DNA from: Ruminococcus sp. NK3A76
Lineage (GTDB): Bacteria; Bacillota; Clostridia; Oscillospirales; Ruminococcaceae
Length of the DNA: 64,000 nucleotides
NCBI RefSeq assembly: GCF_000686125.1
Contig: NZ_JMMA01000002.1
Coordinates: 1,550,001-1,614,000 of the forward strand
Direction: 5' to 3'
Part shown: piece after piece, positions 9,596 through 18,053 of the stretch
How the letters are laid out: every line of letters starts with the position of its first letter
Numbering within the stretch: the first letter of the stretch is position 1
Translations under genes and position numbers: made by a program
The notes under the pieces: model-generated
Databases searched by the model: none
Told to the model about the DNA's origin: nothing
What the model saw: the letters and a program-made list of their open reading frames with translations, nothing else

Positions 9596-10480
9596 TTACT
9601 CGATATTCTGTATCTGCTCTCTTATCTTCTCTATCTCAGCCTTCATATCGACTACCATTTTTGTGATAGTGATATCCTGGCACTTTGAGCCTATGGTATT
9701 CACCTCACGGTTAAGCTCCTGCACGAGGAAGTCGAGCTTTCTGCCGACAGGCTCCTTAGCTTCAAGAAGGCCTCTGAACTGTGCGATATGCGAGCGAAGT
9801 CTTACCGTTTCTTCATCAACGGCTGTCTTATCAGCAAATATCGCAGCCTCGGTAAGCACACGCTGCTCGTCGATGTTGGTATCCTGGAGCACCTCCTGCA
9901 GCTTTGCAAATAGCCTGTCACGGTATTCATCGTTCACCTTGGGCGAGCGGTCTTCTATCTTGGCAACATTATCCTCGATAGCAGCAAGTCGGGAAAGAAC
10001 ATCATCATAGAGCTTAGCGCCCTCTGTCTTTCTCATTTCAAGGAAAAGTGCAAGTGCGCCGTTTGCGACCTCGCTGACATCACGCCAGATCTCCTCCTCA
10101 TCGTCCTCAGTCTTGACAACTGTGAAGACATCGGGAAGTCTCATGATGCTGGAAAGAGAAAGGTCATCAGCAAGGGCGAATTCGTCCTTGACACTGCGCA
10201 GAGCCTTGATATAGCCCTCAGCGATAGTCTTATTTATTGCTATCTCAGCATCAGCGCCCTCCTGTTTATAGATAGAAACGCTGACCTCGACCTTACCTCT
10301 TGTTATCTGGGATTTGAAAAGAGCCTTAAGGCGTTCATCAAGGTAGCCATAGTTACGGGGAGTCCTTGCAGAGAACTCACAGAAGCGGTTATTCACGCTC
10401 CTTACCTCGACGATTATCTCACGGTTATTAAGTATCTTTCTTTCACGGCCGAAGCCGGTCATACTGTTGATCATAGACAT
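9596..10480 (-). CDS. yicC: YicC/YloC-family endoribonuclease
   Basis: The product (about 294 aa) starts MSMINSMTGFGR, the hallmark N-terminus of the YicC family, and ends with the conserved acidic-rich segment containing NREVNTIGSKCQD. Family members are reported to be endoribonucleases acting on structured RNA. I chose ATG 10480, which has AGGAG five bases upstream; an in-frame start 19 codons earlier lies just downstream of the promoter -10 and lacks an SD. It is the first gene of the long minus-strand operon ending with the PASTA kinase. Confidence 0.93.
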   Translation of the reverse strand: MSMINSMTGFGRERKILNNREIIVEVRSVNNRFCEFSARTPRNYGYLDERLKALFKSQITRGKVEVSVSIYKQEGADAEIAINKTIAEGYIKALRSVKDEFALADDLSLSSIMRLPDVFTVVKTEDDEEEIWRDVSEVANGALALFLEMRKTEGAKLYDDVLSRLAAIEDNVAKIEDRSPKVNDEYRDRLFAKLQEVLQDTNIDEQRVLTEAAIFADKTAVDEETVRLRSHIAQFRGLLEAKEPVGRKLDFLVQELNREVNTIGSKCQDITITKMVVDMKAEIEKIREQIQNIE

Positions 10481-10508
10481 CTGTGCTCCTATTTTTATTT
10501 TACATTTC

Positions 10509-10537
10509 ATTATAACATTTTCAGGCAAAAATTGCAA
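10509..10537 (-). promoter_or_regulatory. Sigma-A-type promoter of the yicC operon
   Basis: On the minus strand TTGCAA (10532-10537) and TATAAT (10509-10514) are separated by 17 bases. The site lies about 30 bp upstream of the yicC start and probably drives yicC-remA-gmk-rpoZ-priA-def-fmt-rsmB-rlmN-stp-kinase. Confidence 0.75.
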
Positions 10538-10577
10538 GTAAATTTAATAGAATGTTCACAATAAATTAGGCCAGGGT

Positions 10578-11225
10578 TTATATATTCAGAAACACCTCAG
10601 TAAGCGAATCTCCGACGAACACATTCGGGTATTCAAGCAGCTTATCTTTAGGGGTCGGGCCGGTAGCGACACCGGCAAAATCTATACCTGCGTTATAGGC
10701 CGTCTGAGCGTCGATATAGCTGTCGCCGATATAGAGAACATCTTCCCTGTATACCCCGAGCTTATCTGCTGCAAACAGAAGCCCTGCCGGGTCAGGCTTG
10801 GGAGCGCCGACATCGCCGAGGCCGACTATAAGATCTACAGGCATTGATGATGTATGGCATTCAAATGTCTCGACAATACGGTAGCGCATCTTTGACGAAA
10901 CGATAGCGACCTTTCTTTCAGCAGTTACAAGAGACTGGAGGATACCCAGAGCATCGGGATAGAAGATGCTCTCCTTTGCCATGATACCGTCAGCGAAGGC
11001 GACATAGGTCTTACGCATCTCCTCCTTATTCGGATTAGGTGTGATACCCGAAAGGATATCAAATGCATCGGTAAGCGGCAGGCCTATCGTGTCGATTATC
11101 GTCTTATCATCGGGAATGTCATAGCCGAAGGTTTTAAGTGTATGCTTGAAGCACTTAACGATAGGTGCTGTTGAATCTACAAGTGTAAGGTCAAAATCAA
11201 ATATAAAGGCTTTATATCTGCTCAT
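10578..11225 (-). CDS. HAD-superfamily phosphatase, phosphoglycolate phosphatase-like
   Basis: The 215-residue protein is a subfamily IA HAD hydrolase. Motif I is FDFDLTLVDS (residues ~8-17) with the nucleophile and acid Asp, motif II the Ser in VSSK, motif III the Lys in APKPDP, and motif IV GDSYIDAQTA. A helical cap lies between motifs I and II. Family members dephosphorylate small metabolites such as phosphoglycolate or nucleotides; the substrate cannot be decided. It is the last gene before a strand switch to the GH3 gene and has its own SD (CGGAG). Confidence 0.88.
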   Translation of the reverse strand: MSRYKAFIFDFDLTLVDSTAPIVKCFKHTLKTFGYDIPDDKTIIDTIGLPLTDAFDILSGITPNPNKEEMRKTYVAFADGIMAKESIFYPDALGILQSLVTAERKVAIVSSKMRYRIVETFECHTSSMPVDLIVGLGDVGAPKPDPAGLLFAADKLGVYREDVLYIGDSYIDAQTAYNAGIDFAGVATGPTPKDKLLEYPNVFVGDSLTEVFLNI

Positions 11226-11393
11226 ATCATCACTCCGGTAAAGAATAATACTATATCAATTATCGCTTATAAATATTAATAATTCAAGCGGATAAGGCAA
11301 ATATTAAATTACTGTTAAATTACACAAAAAGGGTAGAAAATCAAGTGAAAAAGTGTTACAATTATACTATACTTTTATTAAGGAGAACTACCT

Positions 11394-13655
11394 ATGGACA
11401 AAGCAAGATTAAAAGAAATACTATCATCACTGACACTCGAGGAAAAGGCTTCACTCTGCTCGGGTGCGGATTTCTGGCATACTAAGAAGATAGAGGGCAA
11501 GGACATACCCGTTATAATGATGTCTGACGGCCCTCACGGACTGAGAAAAATGGAGGGCAATGACAGCATAAAGGCTGTTTGCTTCCCGGCGGCGTGTGCT
11601 CTTGCCTGCTCATACGACAGAGAGCTTGTAAGGGAAATGGGCAAGGCGCTCGGAAACGAATGTCAGTCTGAGGGCGTGGCTGTTCTTTTGGGGCCGGGGG
11701 CAAACATCAAGCGCTCCCCCCTGTGCGGAAGGAATTTTGAATACTTCTCGGAGGACCCATATCTTGCATCGCAGATGGCAGCAGCACACATAAACGGCGT
11801 TCAGAGCATGGGCGTTGGCTCATCGCTAAAGCACTTTGCGGCAAACAATCAGGAGACAAGGCGTTTATCGGTATCGGCTGAGGTAGACGAAAGAGCTTTC
11901 AGAGAGATATATCTCTCGGCATTTGAATATGCTGTCAAGGAAGCCAGACCGCAGACTGTGATGTGCTCATACAACAAGATATGGGGAGAATACTCATCAC
12001 AGAACAAGAGGCTGCTCACAGACATACTGCGTGACGAATGGGGCTTTGAGGGGCTTGTTGTGAGCGACTGGGGCGCTGTTGACGACAGGCCGAAGGGCGT
12101 TGCCGCAGGGCTTGACCTTGAAATGCCGGGCAGCATGGGCAAGAACGACAAGCGAATAGTTGAAGCTGTTAAAAACGGCGAGCTTGACGAGGCTGACCTT
12201 GACAAGGTGGTAATGCGTGTGCTCGACCTGATATACAAGGGAGATGAAAACAGGCAGTATGCTGCAAAATGGGACAAGGACAAGGACAGAGCCCTTGCAA
12301 GAAAGATAGCAGCACAGTGCATAGTGCTCCTCAAGAATGACAAGAAGCTGCTGCCGCTCGACACCAAGAAAAAGATAGCCTTTATCGGCGAATTTGCAAG
12401 CAAGCCGAGATTCCAGGGCGGCGGAAGCTCTCACATAAACGTTGAGCAGACTGCAAGTGCCATTGAGGCTTCCAAGGAATATGCAGATGTAAGCTACGCT
12501 CAGGGCTACATAACAAGCGAAGACAAGACAGACGAGGCTCTGCTGACGGAGGCTGTTGCGCTTGCTGAGGAAAGTGACACTGTTGTAGTATTCGCAGGGC
12601 TTCCCGATTCATTCGAGTCGGAGGGCTTTGACAGGCAGCATATGAAAATGCCGCAGTGCCAGCTCGAGCTCATAGACAGGATACTTGGCGTCAACAAGAA
12701 TGTAGTAGTTGTTCTACACAACGGCGCACCTGTTGAGATGCCGTTTGCAGACAAGGTAAAGGGCATTGTTGAATGCTATCTCGGCGGCGAGATGATAGGT
12801 GCGGCTGTATGCGATGTTCTTTTTGGGAAAGTCAACCCCAGCGGCAAGCTCGCTGAGACATTCCCGAAAAAGCTGTCGGATAATCCGTCTTTCTTGAATT
12901 TCCCCGGCGAGGGCGATGTGGTAAGATACAAGGAGGGCATTTTCGTAGGCTACAGGTACTACGAAAAGAAGGACATGGAGGTGCTGTTCCCGTTCGGGCA
13001 CGGGCTGAGCTACACCGAGTTTGAATACTCGGACATTACGCTCAGTGCAGACGAGATAAAGGACAGCGACATTCTCACCGTAACTGTGAACATCAAAAAC
13101 ACAGGCAAGCGTGACGGCAAGGAAGCTGTACAGCTTTATGTGAGAGACACACATTCCTCAGTGATAAGGCCTGAAAAGGAATTAAAGGGCTTTGAGAAGG
13201 TATCTCTTAAGGCAGGCGAAAGCAAAAGGGTCGTATTCAAGCTCGACAAGAGGGCATTTGCTTACTACAACACCGACATCAAGGACTGGTATGTTGAATA
13301 CGGTCAGTTTGAGATACTCATAGGTTCTTCCAGTGCTGACATAAGGCAGAAAGCAAGCGTTTATGTCGAGACTGACAATGTGATACCCATGCACTTTGAC
13401 CTTGACTCATTAGGCGGCGAGGTACTGAGCTTCCCTGAGGGCAGGAAGATATTCGGCGAGGTGCTTAAGCTAATGAGCCTGGGCTTTGATTCCTCACAGG
13501 CTGATGATTCTGCACAGGCAGCAGCGGAAGCTATGTTCAATGATATGCCGCTGCACGCAATGGTCAGCTTTATAAGCGACGAGCGAATAACAAGAGAGCT
13601 GCTTGAAAGCATGGTTGAAAAGCTAAACAAGGCAGCTATAGAATACACAAAATAA
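11394..13655 (+). CDS. GH3-family beta-glucosidase, cytoplasmic
   Basis: The 753-residue protein has no signal peptide. An N-terminal (beta/alpha)8 domain carries KHFAANNQE (about 146-154) and the nucleophile aspartate in VVSDWGA (D225). A C-terminal alpha/beta sandwich follows, and a fibronectin type III-like domain occupies about 545-620, with the FPFGHGLSYT motif just before it. The last ~100 residues are an unassigned extension. This architecture fits enzymes that cleave imported cello- or other beta-oligosaccharides. AAGGAG precedes the ATG. A strong terminator follows the gene. The exact substrate is an inference. Confidence 0.93.
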   Translation: MDKARLKEILSSLTLEEKASLCSGADFWHTKKIEGKDIPVIMMSDGPHGLRKMEGNDSIKAVCFPAACALACSYDRELVREMGKALGNECQSEGVAVLLGPGANIKRSPLCGRNFEYFSEDPYLASQMAAAHINGVQSMGVGSSLKHFAANNQETRRLSVSAEVDERAFREIYLSAFEYAVKEARPQTVMCSYNKIWGEYSSQNKRLLTDILRDEWGFEGLVVSDWGAVDDRPKGVAAGLDLEMPGSMGKNDKRIVEAVKNGELDEADLDKVVMRVLDLIYKGDENRQYAAKWDKDKDRALARKIAAQCIVLLKNDKKLLPLDTKKKIAFIGEFASKPRFQGGGSSHINVEQTASAIEASKEYADVSYAQGYITSEDKTDEALLTEAVALAEESDTVVVFAGLPDSFESEGFDRQHMKMPQCQLELIDRILGVNKNVVVVLHNGAPVEMPFADKVKGIVECYLGGEMIGAAVCDVLFGKVNPSGKLAETFPKKLSDNPSFLNFPGEGDVVRYKEGIFVGYRYYEKKDMEVLFPFGHGLSYTEFEYSDITLSADEIKDSDILTVTVNIKNTGKRDGKEAVQLYVRDTHSSVIRPEKELKGFEKVSLKAGESKRVVFKLDKRAFAYYNTDIKDWYVEYGQFEILIGSSSADIRQKASVYVETDNVIPMHFDLDSLGGEVLSFPEGRKIFGEVLKLMSLGFDSSQADDSAQAAAEAMFNDMPLHAMVSFISDERITRELLESMVEKLNKAAIEYTK

Positions 13656-13669
13656 ACTAAGACAGCAAC

Positions 13670-13703
13670 GACCGCCGCACATATCATGCGGCGGTCTTAT
13701 TTT
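13670..13703 (+). terminator. Intrinsic terminator of the GH3 gene
   Basis: A perfect 10-bp stem (13670-13679 with 13687-13696, GACCGCCGCA arm) is followed by TTATTTT on the plus strand, 15 bp after the GH3 stop codon. Confidence 0.9.
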
Positions 13704-13719
13704 ACCGATATAAAAGTGA

Positions 13720-13750
13720 AACGCCGCAGTACAAGCCATACTGCGGCGTT
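13720..13750 (-). terminator. Intrinsic terminator of tRNA-Lys
   Basis: An 11-bp inverted repeat (AACGCCGCAGT arm, 13720-13730 with 13740-13750) lies directly downstream of the tRNA on the minus strand and is followed by a T-rich tail. Confidence 0.8.
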
Positions 13751-13752
13751 TC

Positions 13753-13828
13753 TGGTGAGCTATCGGGGATTTGAACCCCGGACCCTTTGATTAAAAGTCA
13801 AATGCTCTACCGACTGAGCTAATAACTC
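13753..13828 (-). tRNA. trnK: tRNA-Lys (anticodon UUU), CCA encoded
   Basis: Read on the minus strand, 76 bases fold as a cloverleaf. The acceptor stem pairs GAGTTAT with ATAGCTC (one G-U), the D-loop contains GCTCAGTCGGTAGAGC, and the anticodon stem TTTGA/TCAAA encloses loop CTTTTAA with anticodon TTT. The T arm is CCGGGGTTCGAATCCCCG. The discriminator A and CCA end are encoded. Confidence 0.97.
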
Positions 13829-13840
13829 ACAACAATAGAT

Positions 13841-13869
13841 ATTATACCAGTTTACGAAACATTTGTCAA
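13841..13869 (-). promoter_or_regulatory. Sigma-A-type promoter of tRNA-Lys
   Basis: TTGACA (13864-13869) and TATAAT (13841-13846) on the minus strand have a 17-bp spacer and stand 12 bp upstream of the tRNA 5' end. Confidence 0.85.
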
Positions 13870-13927
13870 GGGTATTTTGCAATTTTTTTCAATTTTTATT
13901 TTTGACGATGCCAAAACATCACTTAAA

Positions 13928-14443
13928 TTATGCCGGATCTTCTGAAATATCGAGTGCAAGTATCAGCTGCTCGACAAAGAAATCACCCATGAGCTTGGTC
14001 TGCTCCTCGCCTATTTCCTGCATACCGAGAGCCTTGAATGCGTTAAGAGCCGTTTCGTTTTTCTTGTCTATCTTTATCTTAACAGTCCTTGCGCCGCCCT
14101 CTTTAGCCTTTGTCACAATAAAGTTGAGAGCTTTTTTACAGCAGCCCTTGCCACGCTGCTTTTTGATAACGCCTATCTCGGTTATCTCAACTGCCTCGCC
14201 GAGTCTCGGAACATATGCAAAAAAGCCAGCCGGTCTGTTATCACACATTATGCTGTAATACTTATATCCGCCGGAGGAGATACGTTCATTGATAGCGTTG
14301 AAGCTGTTGAAGCTGTCGAGTATATAATCTATCTGGGGTCTCGGCATGAGCTGAGTATAGTGCTGGCCGAATATCCTGTTTGCAAGGCAGGTTGTCTTTA
14401 TTATATCAAGTGAGCCGGATATACTTTCAAATTCTGTTGTCAT
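13928..14443 (-). CDS. GNAT-family acetyltransferase
   Basis: The 171-residue protein shows the GNAT core in its centre, including the acetyl-CoA loop KKQRGKGCCKKAL (about residues 90-103, Q/RxxGxG type) preceded by the beta-strand EITEIGVI and followed by KIDKKNETALNAF. The substrate is unknown. Its ATG overlaps the TAA of the upstream AAA-type gene by one base (TAATG), so the two are probably translated together. This may indicate a functional link, but nothing in the sequence specifies it. Confidence 0.85.
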   Translation of the reverse strand: MTTEFESISGSLDIIKTTCLANRIFGQHYTQLMPRPQIDYILDSFNSFNAINERISSGGYKYYSIMCDNRPAGFFAYVPRLGEAVEITEIGVIKKQRGKGCCKKALNFIVTKAKEGGARTVKIKIDKKNETALNAFKALGMQEIGEEQTKLMGDFFVEQLILALDISEDPA

Positions 14444-15618
14444 TACTCTTCGTTTCCTTTCAGATATTCAATAAACTGCTTGGCCGTGCGTGGGCTCCTG
14501 CCGCCACGCTGTATAGCAAATGCCTCAGCCTGGGTATGCACTGTATCAAGAGGAGTTTTTATCTGATACTCCTTTGCAAGCTCATCAACGACCTTAAGAT
14601 AAGTCTGCTTATCAGGCTTCTGGAAGCACACTGACAGGCCGAACCTATCGGAGAGCGAAAGAAACTCCTGGAGAGTATCATTAAGATGCACCTCGTCGCC
14701 CTCACGGGAGGAAAACGTCTCTCTGACAAGATGTCTTCTGTTAGATGTAGCATAAATAACAAGATTATCAGCAGCCGCAGCAACGCTGCCCTCAAGGATA
14801 GCCTTTAAAGCTGCAAAATCATCATCGTCCTCAGTGAACGAGAGGTCGTCGATGAAAATAATGAACTTAAGCGGATTTTCACATACCGTCTCAGTGATAT
14901 TAGGAAGCTCATGAAGCTGCTTTTTCTTAAGCTCTATAAGGCGAAGGCCTTTGGAGCGGTATTCATTGGCTATAGCCTTGACAGTAGAAGATTTACCTGT
15001 GCCGCAGTCGCCGTAAAGGAGGACATTATTGGCAGGCCTGCCTTTTAGCAGAGCGAGAGTATTATCTATCACCTGCTGGCGCTGATACTCATAGCCCGAA
15101 AGCTGTGAGAGCTTTATCGGGTCAGGGTTCTTGACTGGCGAGATAGCGCCGTTTTTTATCATAAACACATGGTATTCAGAATAGATACCGTAGCCAAACT
15201 GCGAGATAGCGTATATCCTCTGAGCATACACAGCCGAGAAATCAATACCCTCGGACACGGCATAGTGCGGCAGAAAGCCATCAAAGCCTATCTTTCTTTC
15301 AAACTCAGATGCAGGGACTTTTGCTATCTCCTCGATAAGTGCGAGCTCATTAGCAAGGCACTCGTCAAGGAAGAAGCCTGTCTTTTTGCCGGCACCTCTT
15401 GTGAGCATGAAAATATTCTCGTTTTCAAGCACGAGCTTAAGTATATATTCAGTAAGGTTATCCGAATGCATATAAAGAGCGGCCACGAAATCACAGTAGC
15501 ACTCAGCGCTTTCATATTCAAGCGCCATGAGCAGCTTTGAAAAGACTGTTCTCTCCTTCAGGCTCTTGAAGACCACAAGCGTTCTTGCGGCAAGAGCGAG
15601 CTTTTTAAAATCGGACAT
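14443..15618 (-). CDS. DUF815-family AAA-type ATPase
   Basis: The 391-residue protein has a Walker A motif GDCGTGKSS (about 204-212), Walker B-like FIIFIDDLSF, and a sensor-type ATSNRRHLV segment, matching DUF815 proteins. The N-terminal ~180 residues are the family's own region. DUF815 ATPases are widespread in Firmicutes and lack an established role. A near-perfect promoter lies about 30 bp upstream. It is followed by a GNAT gene with a one-base overlap. Confidence 0.88.
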   Translation of the reverse strand: MSDFKKLALAARTLVVFKSLKERTVFSKLLMALEYESAECYCDFVAALYMHSDNLTEYILKLVLENENIFMLTRGAGKKTGFFLDECLANELALIEEIAKVPASEFERKIGFDGFLPHYAVSEGIDFSAVYAQRIYAISQFGYGIYSEYHVFMIKNGAISPVKNPDPIKLSQLSGYEYQRQQVIDNTLALLKGRPANNVLLYGDCGTGKSSTVKAIANEYRSKGLRLIELKKKQLHELPNITETVCENPLKFIIFIDDLSFTEDDDDFAALKAILEGSVAAAADNLVIYATSNRRHLVRETFSSREGDEVHLNDTLQEFLSLSDRFGLSVCFQKPDKQTYLKVVDELAKEYQIKTPLDTVHTQAEAFAIQRGGRSPRTAKQFIEYLKGNEE

Positions 15619-15648
15619 ACTATCATCTCCGTCTGATACATTTATTTG

Positions 15649-15677
15649 ATTATATCACAAAAGTGTCAAGTTGTCAA
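15649..15677 (-). promoter_or_regulatory. Sigma-A-type promoter for the DUF815-GNAT pair
   Basis: TTGACA (15672-15677) and TATAAT (15649-15654) on the minus strand with a 17-bp spacer, 31 bp upstream of the ATPase start codon. Confidence 0.85.
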
Positions 15678-15711
15678 ATTAAAGCCCCCGGCTCATTTGC
15701 AAAGACACAAA

Positions 15712-15741
15712 GGCACTATTGCCGGTTTTGACAATAGTGCC
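15712..15741 (-). terminator. Intrinsic terminator downstream of marR
   Basis: A perfect 10-bp stem (GGCACTATTG, 15712-15721 with 15732-15741) is followed on the minus strand by a T-rich tail, 32 bp after the marR stop codon. Confidence 0.75.
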
Positions 15742-15773
15742 CTATAAATTTCTATATTTTACCTGCGTTCGGC

Positions 15774-16217
15774 TTATACAGCCATTCTTGTGAGCTTTTC
15801 GGCAATAATATTGGTTGCCTTTACAAGCTCAGTCAGCTCATCATCAGAGAAAACAGCAAATCTTTCCAGAAAATCCTCATGCATCTCACGCTTGATATGC
15901 TCAACGAAATCCTTAGCCTCGTCTGTGAGCTTTATCCTGATTATACGTCTGTTTGCACTGTCGTGCATACGCTCGATAAAGCCTTTTTCAACAAGCTGTG
16001 CAACCGCACGGGTAGCCTGCTCATTTGAAGTATTTATCTTTGAAGCGAGCCCTGACATCGTAAGCGAGCCGTTAACGCCGAGGGTAAGCATTATCACCTG
16101 CTGTGTTCTTGTTATACCATATTTTTTCTTATCAAAGGTATCAAACACCAGCTTACGGCACACGGGGTATATCCTGAAAAGGCTGTTTATATATTCTTTT
16201 CTTTCATTCTCAGTCAT
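15774..16217 (-). CDS. MarR-family transcriptional regulator
   Basis: The 147-residue protein fits the winged-helix MarR fold: an N-terminal dimerisation helix, recognition-helix region TMSGLASKINTSNEQATRAV (about 53-72), then the wing with the family signature DSANRRIIRIKLT. Ligand and targets are unknown. It is a single-gene unit with its own promoter; a perfect short palindrome abuts the -35 box and may be its autoregulatory operator. Upstream on the same strand, beyond fold-back repeat copy 1, lies a C-S lyase gene. Confidence 0.93.
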   Translation of the reverse strand: MTENERKEYINSLFRIYPVCRKLVFDTFDKKKYGITRTQQVIMLTLGVNGSLTMSGLASKINTSNEQATRAVAQLVEKGFIERMHDSANRRIIRIKLTDEAKDFVEHIKREMHEDFLERFAVFSDDELTELVKATNIIAEKLTRMAV

Positions 16218-16254
16218 ATTCTTATATCTCCTGCTATTTTATTATACTAAATAA

Positions 16255-16283
16255 ATTATAGCAGAACATTTACTTAAAGTCAA
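16255..16283 (-). promoter_or_regulatory. Sigma-A-type promoter of marR
   Basis: TTGACT (16278-16283) and TATAAT (16255-16260) on the minus strand are 17 bp apart, 38 bp upstream of the marR ATG. Confidence 0.8.
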
Positions 16284-16296
16284 TAGTTAAAACTAT
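16283..16296. promoter_or_regulatory. Candidate MarR operator palindrome
   Basis: ATAGTTAAAACTAT is an inverted repeat (6-bp arms, 2-bp centre) that overlaps the first base of the marR -35 box. MarR dimers bind short palindromes at their own promoters, so autoregulation is a reasonable inference. No experimental support is visible. Confidence 0.4.
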
Positions 16297-16344
16297 CAAA
16301 TATAACCGTATCATAAGTATATAATTATATACTTTTTTAACTAA

Positions 16345-16516
16345 GGCAACACCGCACGAAGATTGTGCGCAAATTGCGCAGTCAGCTTTTTCGTCAGATT
16401 GCACAGATTTTCCGAAAGAATACTACCGTATTTCAAGGAAAAAATGTGTAATATGACGGAAAAGATGCAAGTAAGTTGCGTACAAAGCCTTCAGGCGGTC
16501 TTTGTGCGGTGTTGCC
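16345..16516. repeat. Fold-back (MITE-like) repeat, copy 1
   Basis: The element is about 172 bp with perfect 13-bp terminal inverted repeats (GGCAACACCGCAC and its complement). Its two halves are complementary over nearly the whole length: the segments near 16386-16406 and 16444-16464 pair, as do 16363-16383 and 16465-16495. It aligns along its length with the reverse complement of 42024-42214, sharing GAATACTACCGTAT near the centre. It has no intact ORF in this copy, because the frame open in copy 2 contains stops. It fills most of the gap between marR and the upstream gene and abuts the stop codon of that gene. Confidence 0.85.
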
Positions 16517-17692
16517 CTAAAGCTCTCCCCTATCAATAGCGGCAAGCGAGTCTCTGAGCCTTTGCAGGCCGTCATTTACATATGACAAAGGGCAGGCGAC
16601 ATTCATTCTGAGAAAATCCTTGCCGTTGCCGCCGTATATCTCACCGTTTGAGAGAAAAAGCCCGGAATGTGAGCGTATCTTCTTTTGCAGCACACCTGAC
16701 GGAACGCCATAAGCCGAAAGGTCGAGCCAGAGAAGATATGTCGCCTCGGAAGGGTAGAGCCTGACCTTTGGCAGCTCACTTTCAAGGAAAGCCTTTACTG
16801 CGAGCATATTCTTATAAACATACTCTCTCATTTCATCGAGCCACTGAATACCCTTTCCGAAGGCTGCTATTGTGGCGGCTATTGCAAAGGCATTCGGTTC
16901 GCCGACCTCATCGGTATTGAGCGCACGCCATATCTTATGGCGAAGTGTGCGGTTTTCGGCATAGACAGCAGATGTCTGTATGCCTGCTATATTGAACGCC
17001 TTGGTAGGTGCTATACAGGTGACTGAGCACATACGGCATTTTTCACTGACGCTGACAAACGGAACGTACTCCTTACCGGGATATGTGATATCGCAGTGTA
17101 CCTCATCGCACACTATTATTACTCCGTTATCGTAAGCAAGCTCGCCTATCCTTGCAAGCTCATCACAGCTCCATATAATGCCGGCAGGGTTCTGGGGGTT
17201 ACAAAGCAGGAGCATCGTAGTCTGTCCCATAGAGAGCTTGGCTTCAAGGTCTTCAAAATCAATATGATAACGCTGCCCATCGTATACAAGAGGTGATTCT
17301 ATGACATTCCTGCCGTTATTCTTTACGCAGTTATAGAAGATATTATACACCGGCGTCATAAGGCAGACATTCTCGCCTGGGGTAGTGAGCTTTCTTACAG
17401 CGCTTGATATTGTAGGCACTACACCTGCACTGTAGACAAGGCCTTTACGGTTTAATGTCACATTATGGCGGCTCTGCCAGTGCGAGATATAGGCTTCATA
17501 CCACTCATCAGGCACATCGGTATAGCCGAACACGCCGTGCTGTGCCCGCTCAACGAGAGCCTGCGTAACAGCAGGGGCTGTTAAATAATCCATATCAGCC
17601 ACCCACATAGGAAGCTCGCCGTCTTTTATATCCCACTTTGCTGAATATGTGCCGGATCTGTCAACAGGCTTATCAAATATACTTTCAGACAT
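16517..17692 (-). CDS. patB: PatB/MalY-type PLP-dependent C-S lyase (cystathionine beta-lyase-like)
   Basis: The product (391 aa) is a fold-type I aminotransferase of the MalY/PatB group. It begins FDKPVDRSGTYSAKWD with the typical PMWVADMDY segment. The PLP lysine is in APTKAFNIAG (about 230-240), preceded by ICDEVHCD. Family members cleave cystathionine or cysteine to pyruvate, ammonia and a thiol. ATG 17692 is chosen because AAGGAG stands six bases upstream; an in-frame TTG 18 bp earlier overlaps that SD. The TAG stop lies exactly at the edge of fold-back repeat copy 1. The protein length is normal for the family, so little or no coding sequence was lost. Confidence 0.92.
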   Translation of the reverse strand: MSESIFDKPVDRSGTYSAKWDIKDGELPMWVADMDYLTAPAVTQALVERAQHGVFGYTDVPDEWYEAYISHWQSRHNVTLNRKGLVYSAGVVPTISSAVRKLTTPGENVCLMTPVYNIFYNCVKNNGRNVIESPLVYDGQRYHIDFEDLEAKLSMGQTTMLLLCNPQNPAGIIWSCDELARIGELAYDNGVIIVCDEVHCDITYPGKEYVPFVSVSEKCRMCSVTCIAPTKAFNIAGIQTSAVYAENRTLRHKIWRALNTDEVGEPNAFAIAATIAAFGKGIQWLDEMREYVYKNMLAVKAFLESELPKVRLYPSEATYLLWLDLSAYGVPSGVLQKKIRSHSGLFLSNGEIYGGNGKDFLRMNVACPLSYVNDGLQRLRDSLAAIDRGEL

Positions 17693-17714
17693 ATACTGCT
17701 CCTTTATCAAAAAC

Positions 17715-18008
17715 TTATTCAGTCACCCTGAATTCACGCTCATCTTCCTCGACGGGGATATCCTTTACTTCGACATTGTCTATCCTGATGAACGTTCCCT
17801 TCTCTATTGCGAGAAACATTTTATCTATACACTCCTCAGGGGCCTGGACCTCCATTTCAACAGAGCCGTCGCTCAGGTTCCTGACAAAGCCGGTAACGCC
17901 GTATTCTCTTGCGGCGTAGTATGCACGGTATCTGAATCCCACGCCCTGCACTCTGCCGTAAATGCGGAAACGCCTTCTGATATTATACTTACTGAGCAGA
18001 CAAAACAC
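17715..18008 (-). CDS. acyP: Acylphosphatase
   Basis: The small protein (up to 97 aa) has both acylphosphatase signatures: GRVQGVGFRYRAYYAA (the phosphate loop with the catalytic Arg) and GFVRNLSDGSVEMEVQ (with the catalytic Asn). It hydrolyses acyl phosphates such as carbamoyl or acetyl phosphate. The start is uncertain: a GTG at 18008 is the only upstream start-like codon before the domain and it lies within a G-rich SD-like stretch. The gene precedes patB by 22 bp and may be co-transcribed with it. Confidence 0.9.
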   Translation of the reverse strand: MFCLLSKYNIRRRFRIYGRVQGVGFRYRAYYAAREYGVTGFVRNLSDGSVEMEVQAPEECIDKMFLAIEKGTFIRIDNVEVKDIPVEEDEREFRVTE

Positions 18009-18020
18009 CCCCTCATAAAA

Positions 18021-18046
18021 TCTGCCCGTTCATCGCCGGGCAGAAG
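18021..18046 (-). terminator. Intrinsic terminator after the EAL-domain gene
   Basis: An 8-bp stem (TCTGCCCG, 18021-18028 with 18037-18044) lies just after the 18054 stop codon on the minus strand and is followed by TTTTAT. Confidence 0.8.
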
Positions 18047-18053
18047 TAGTTTA

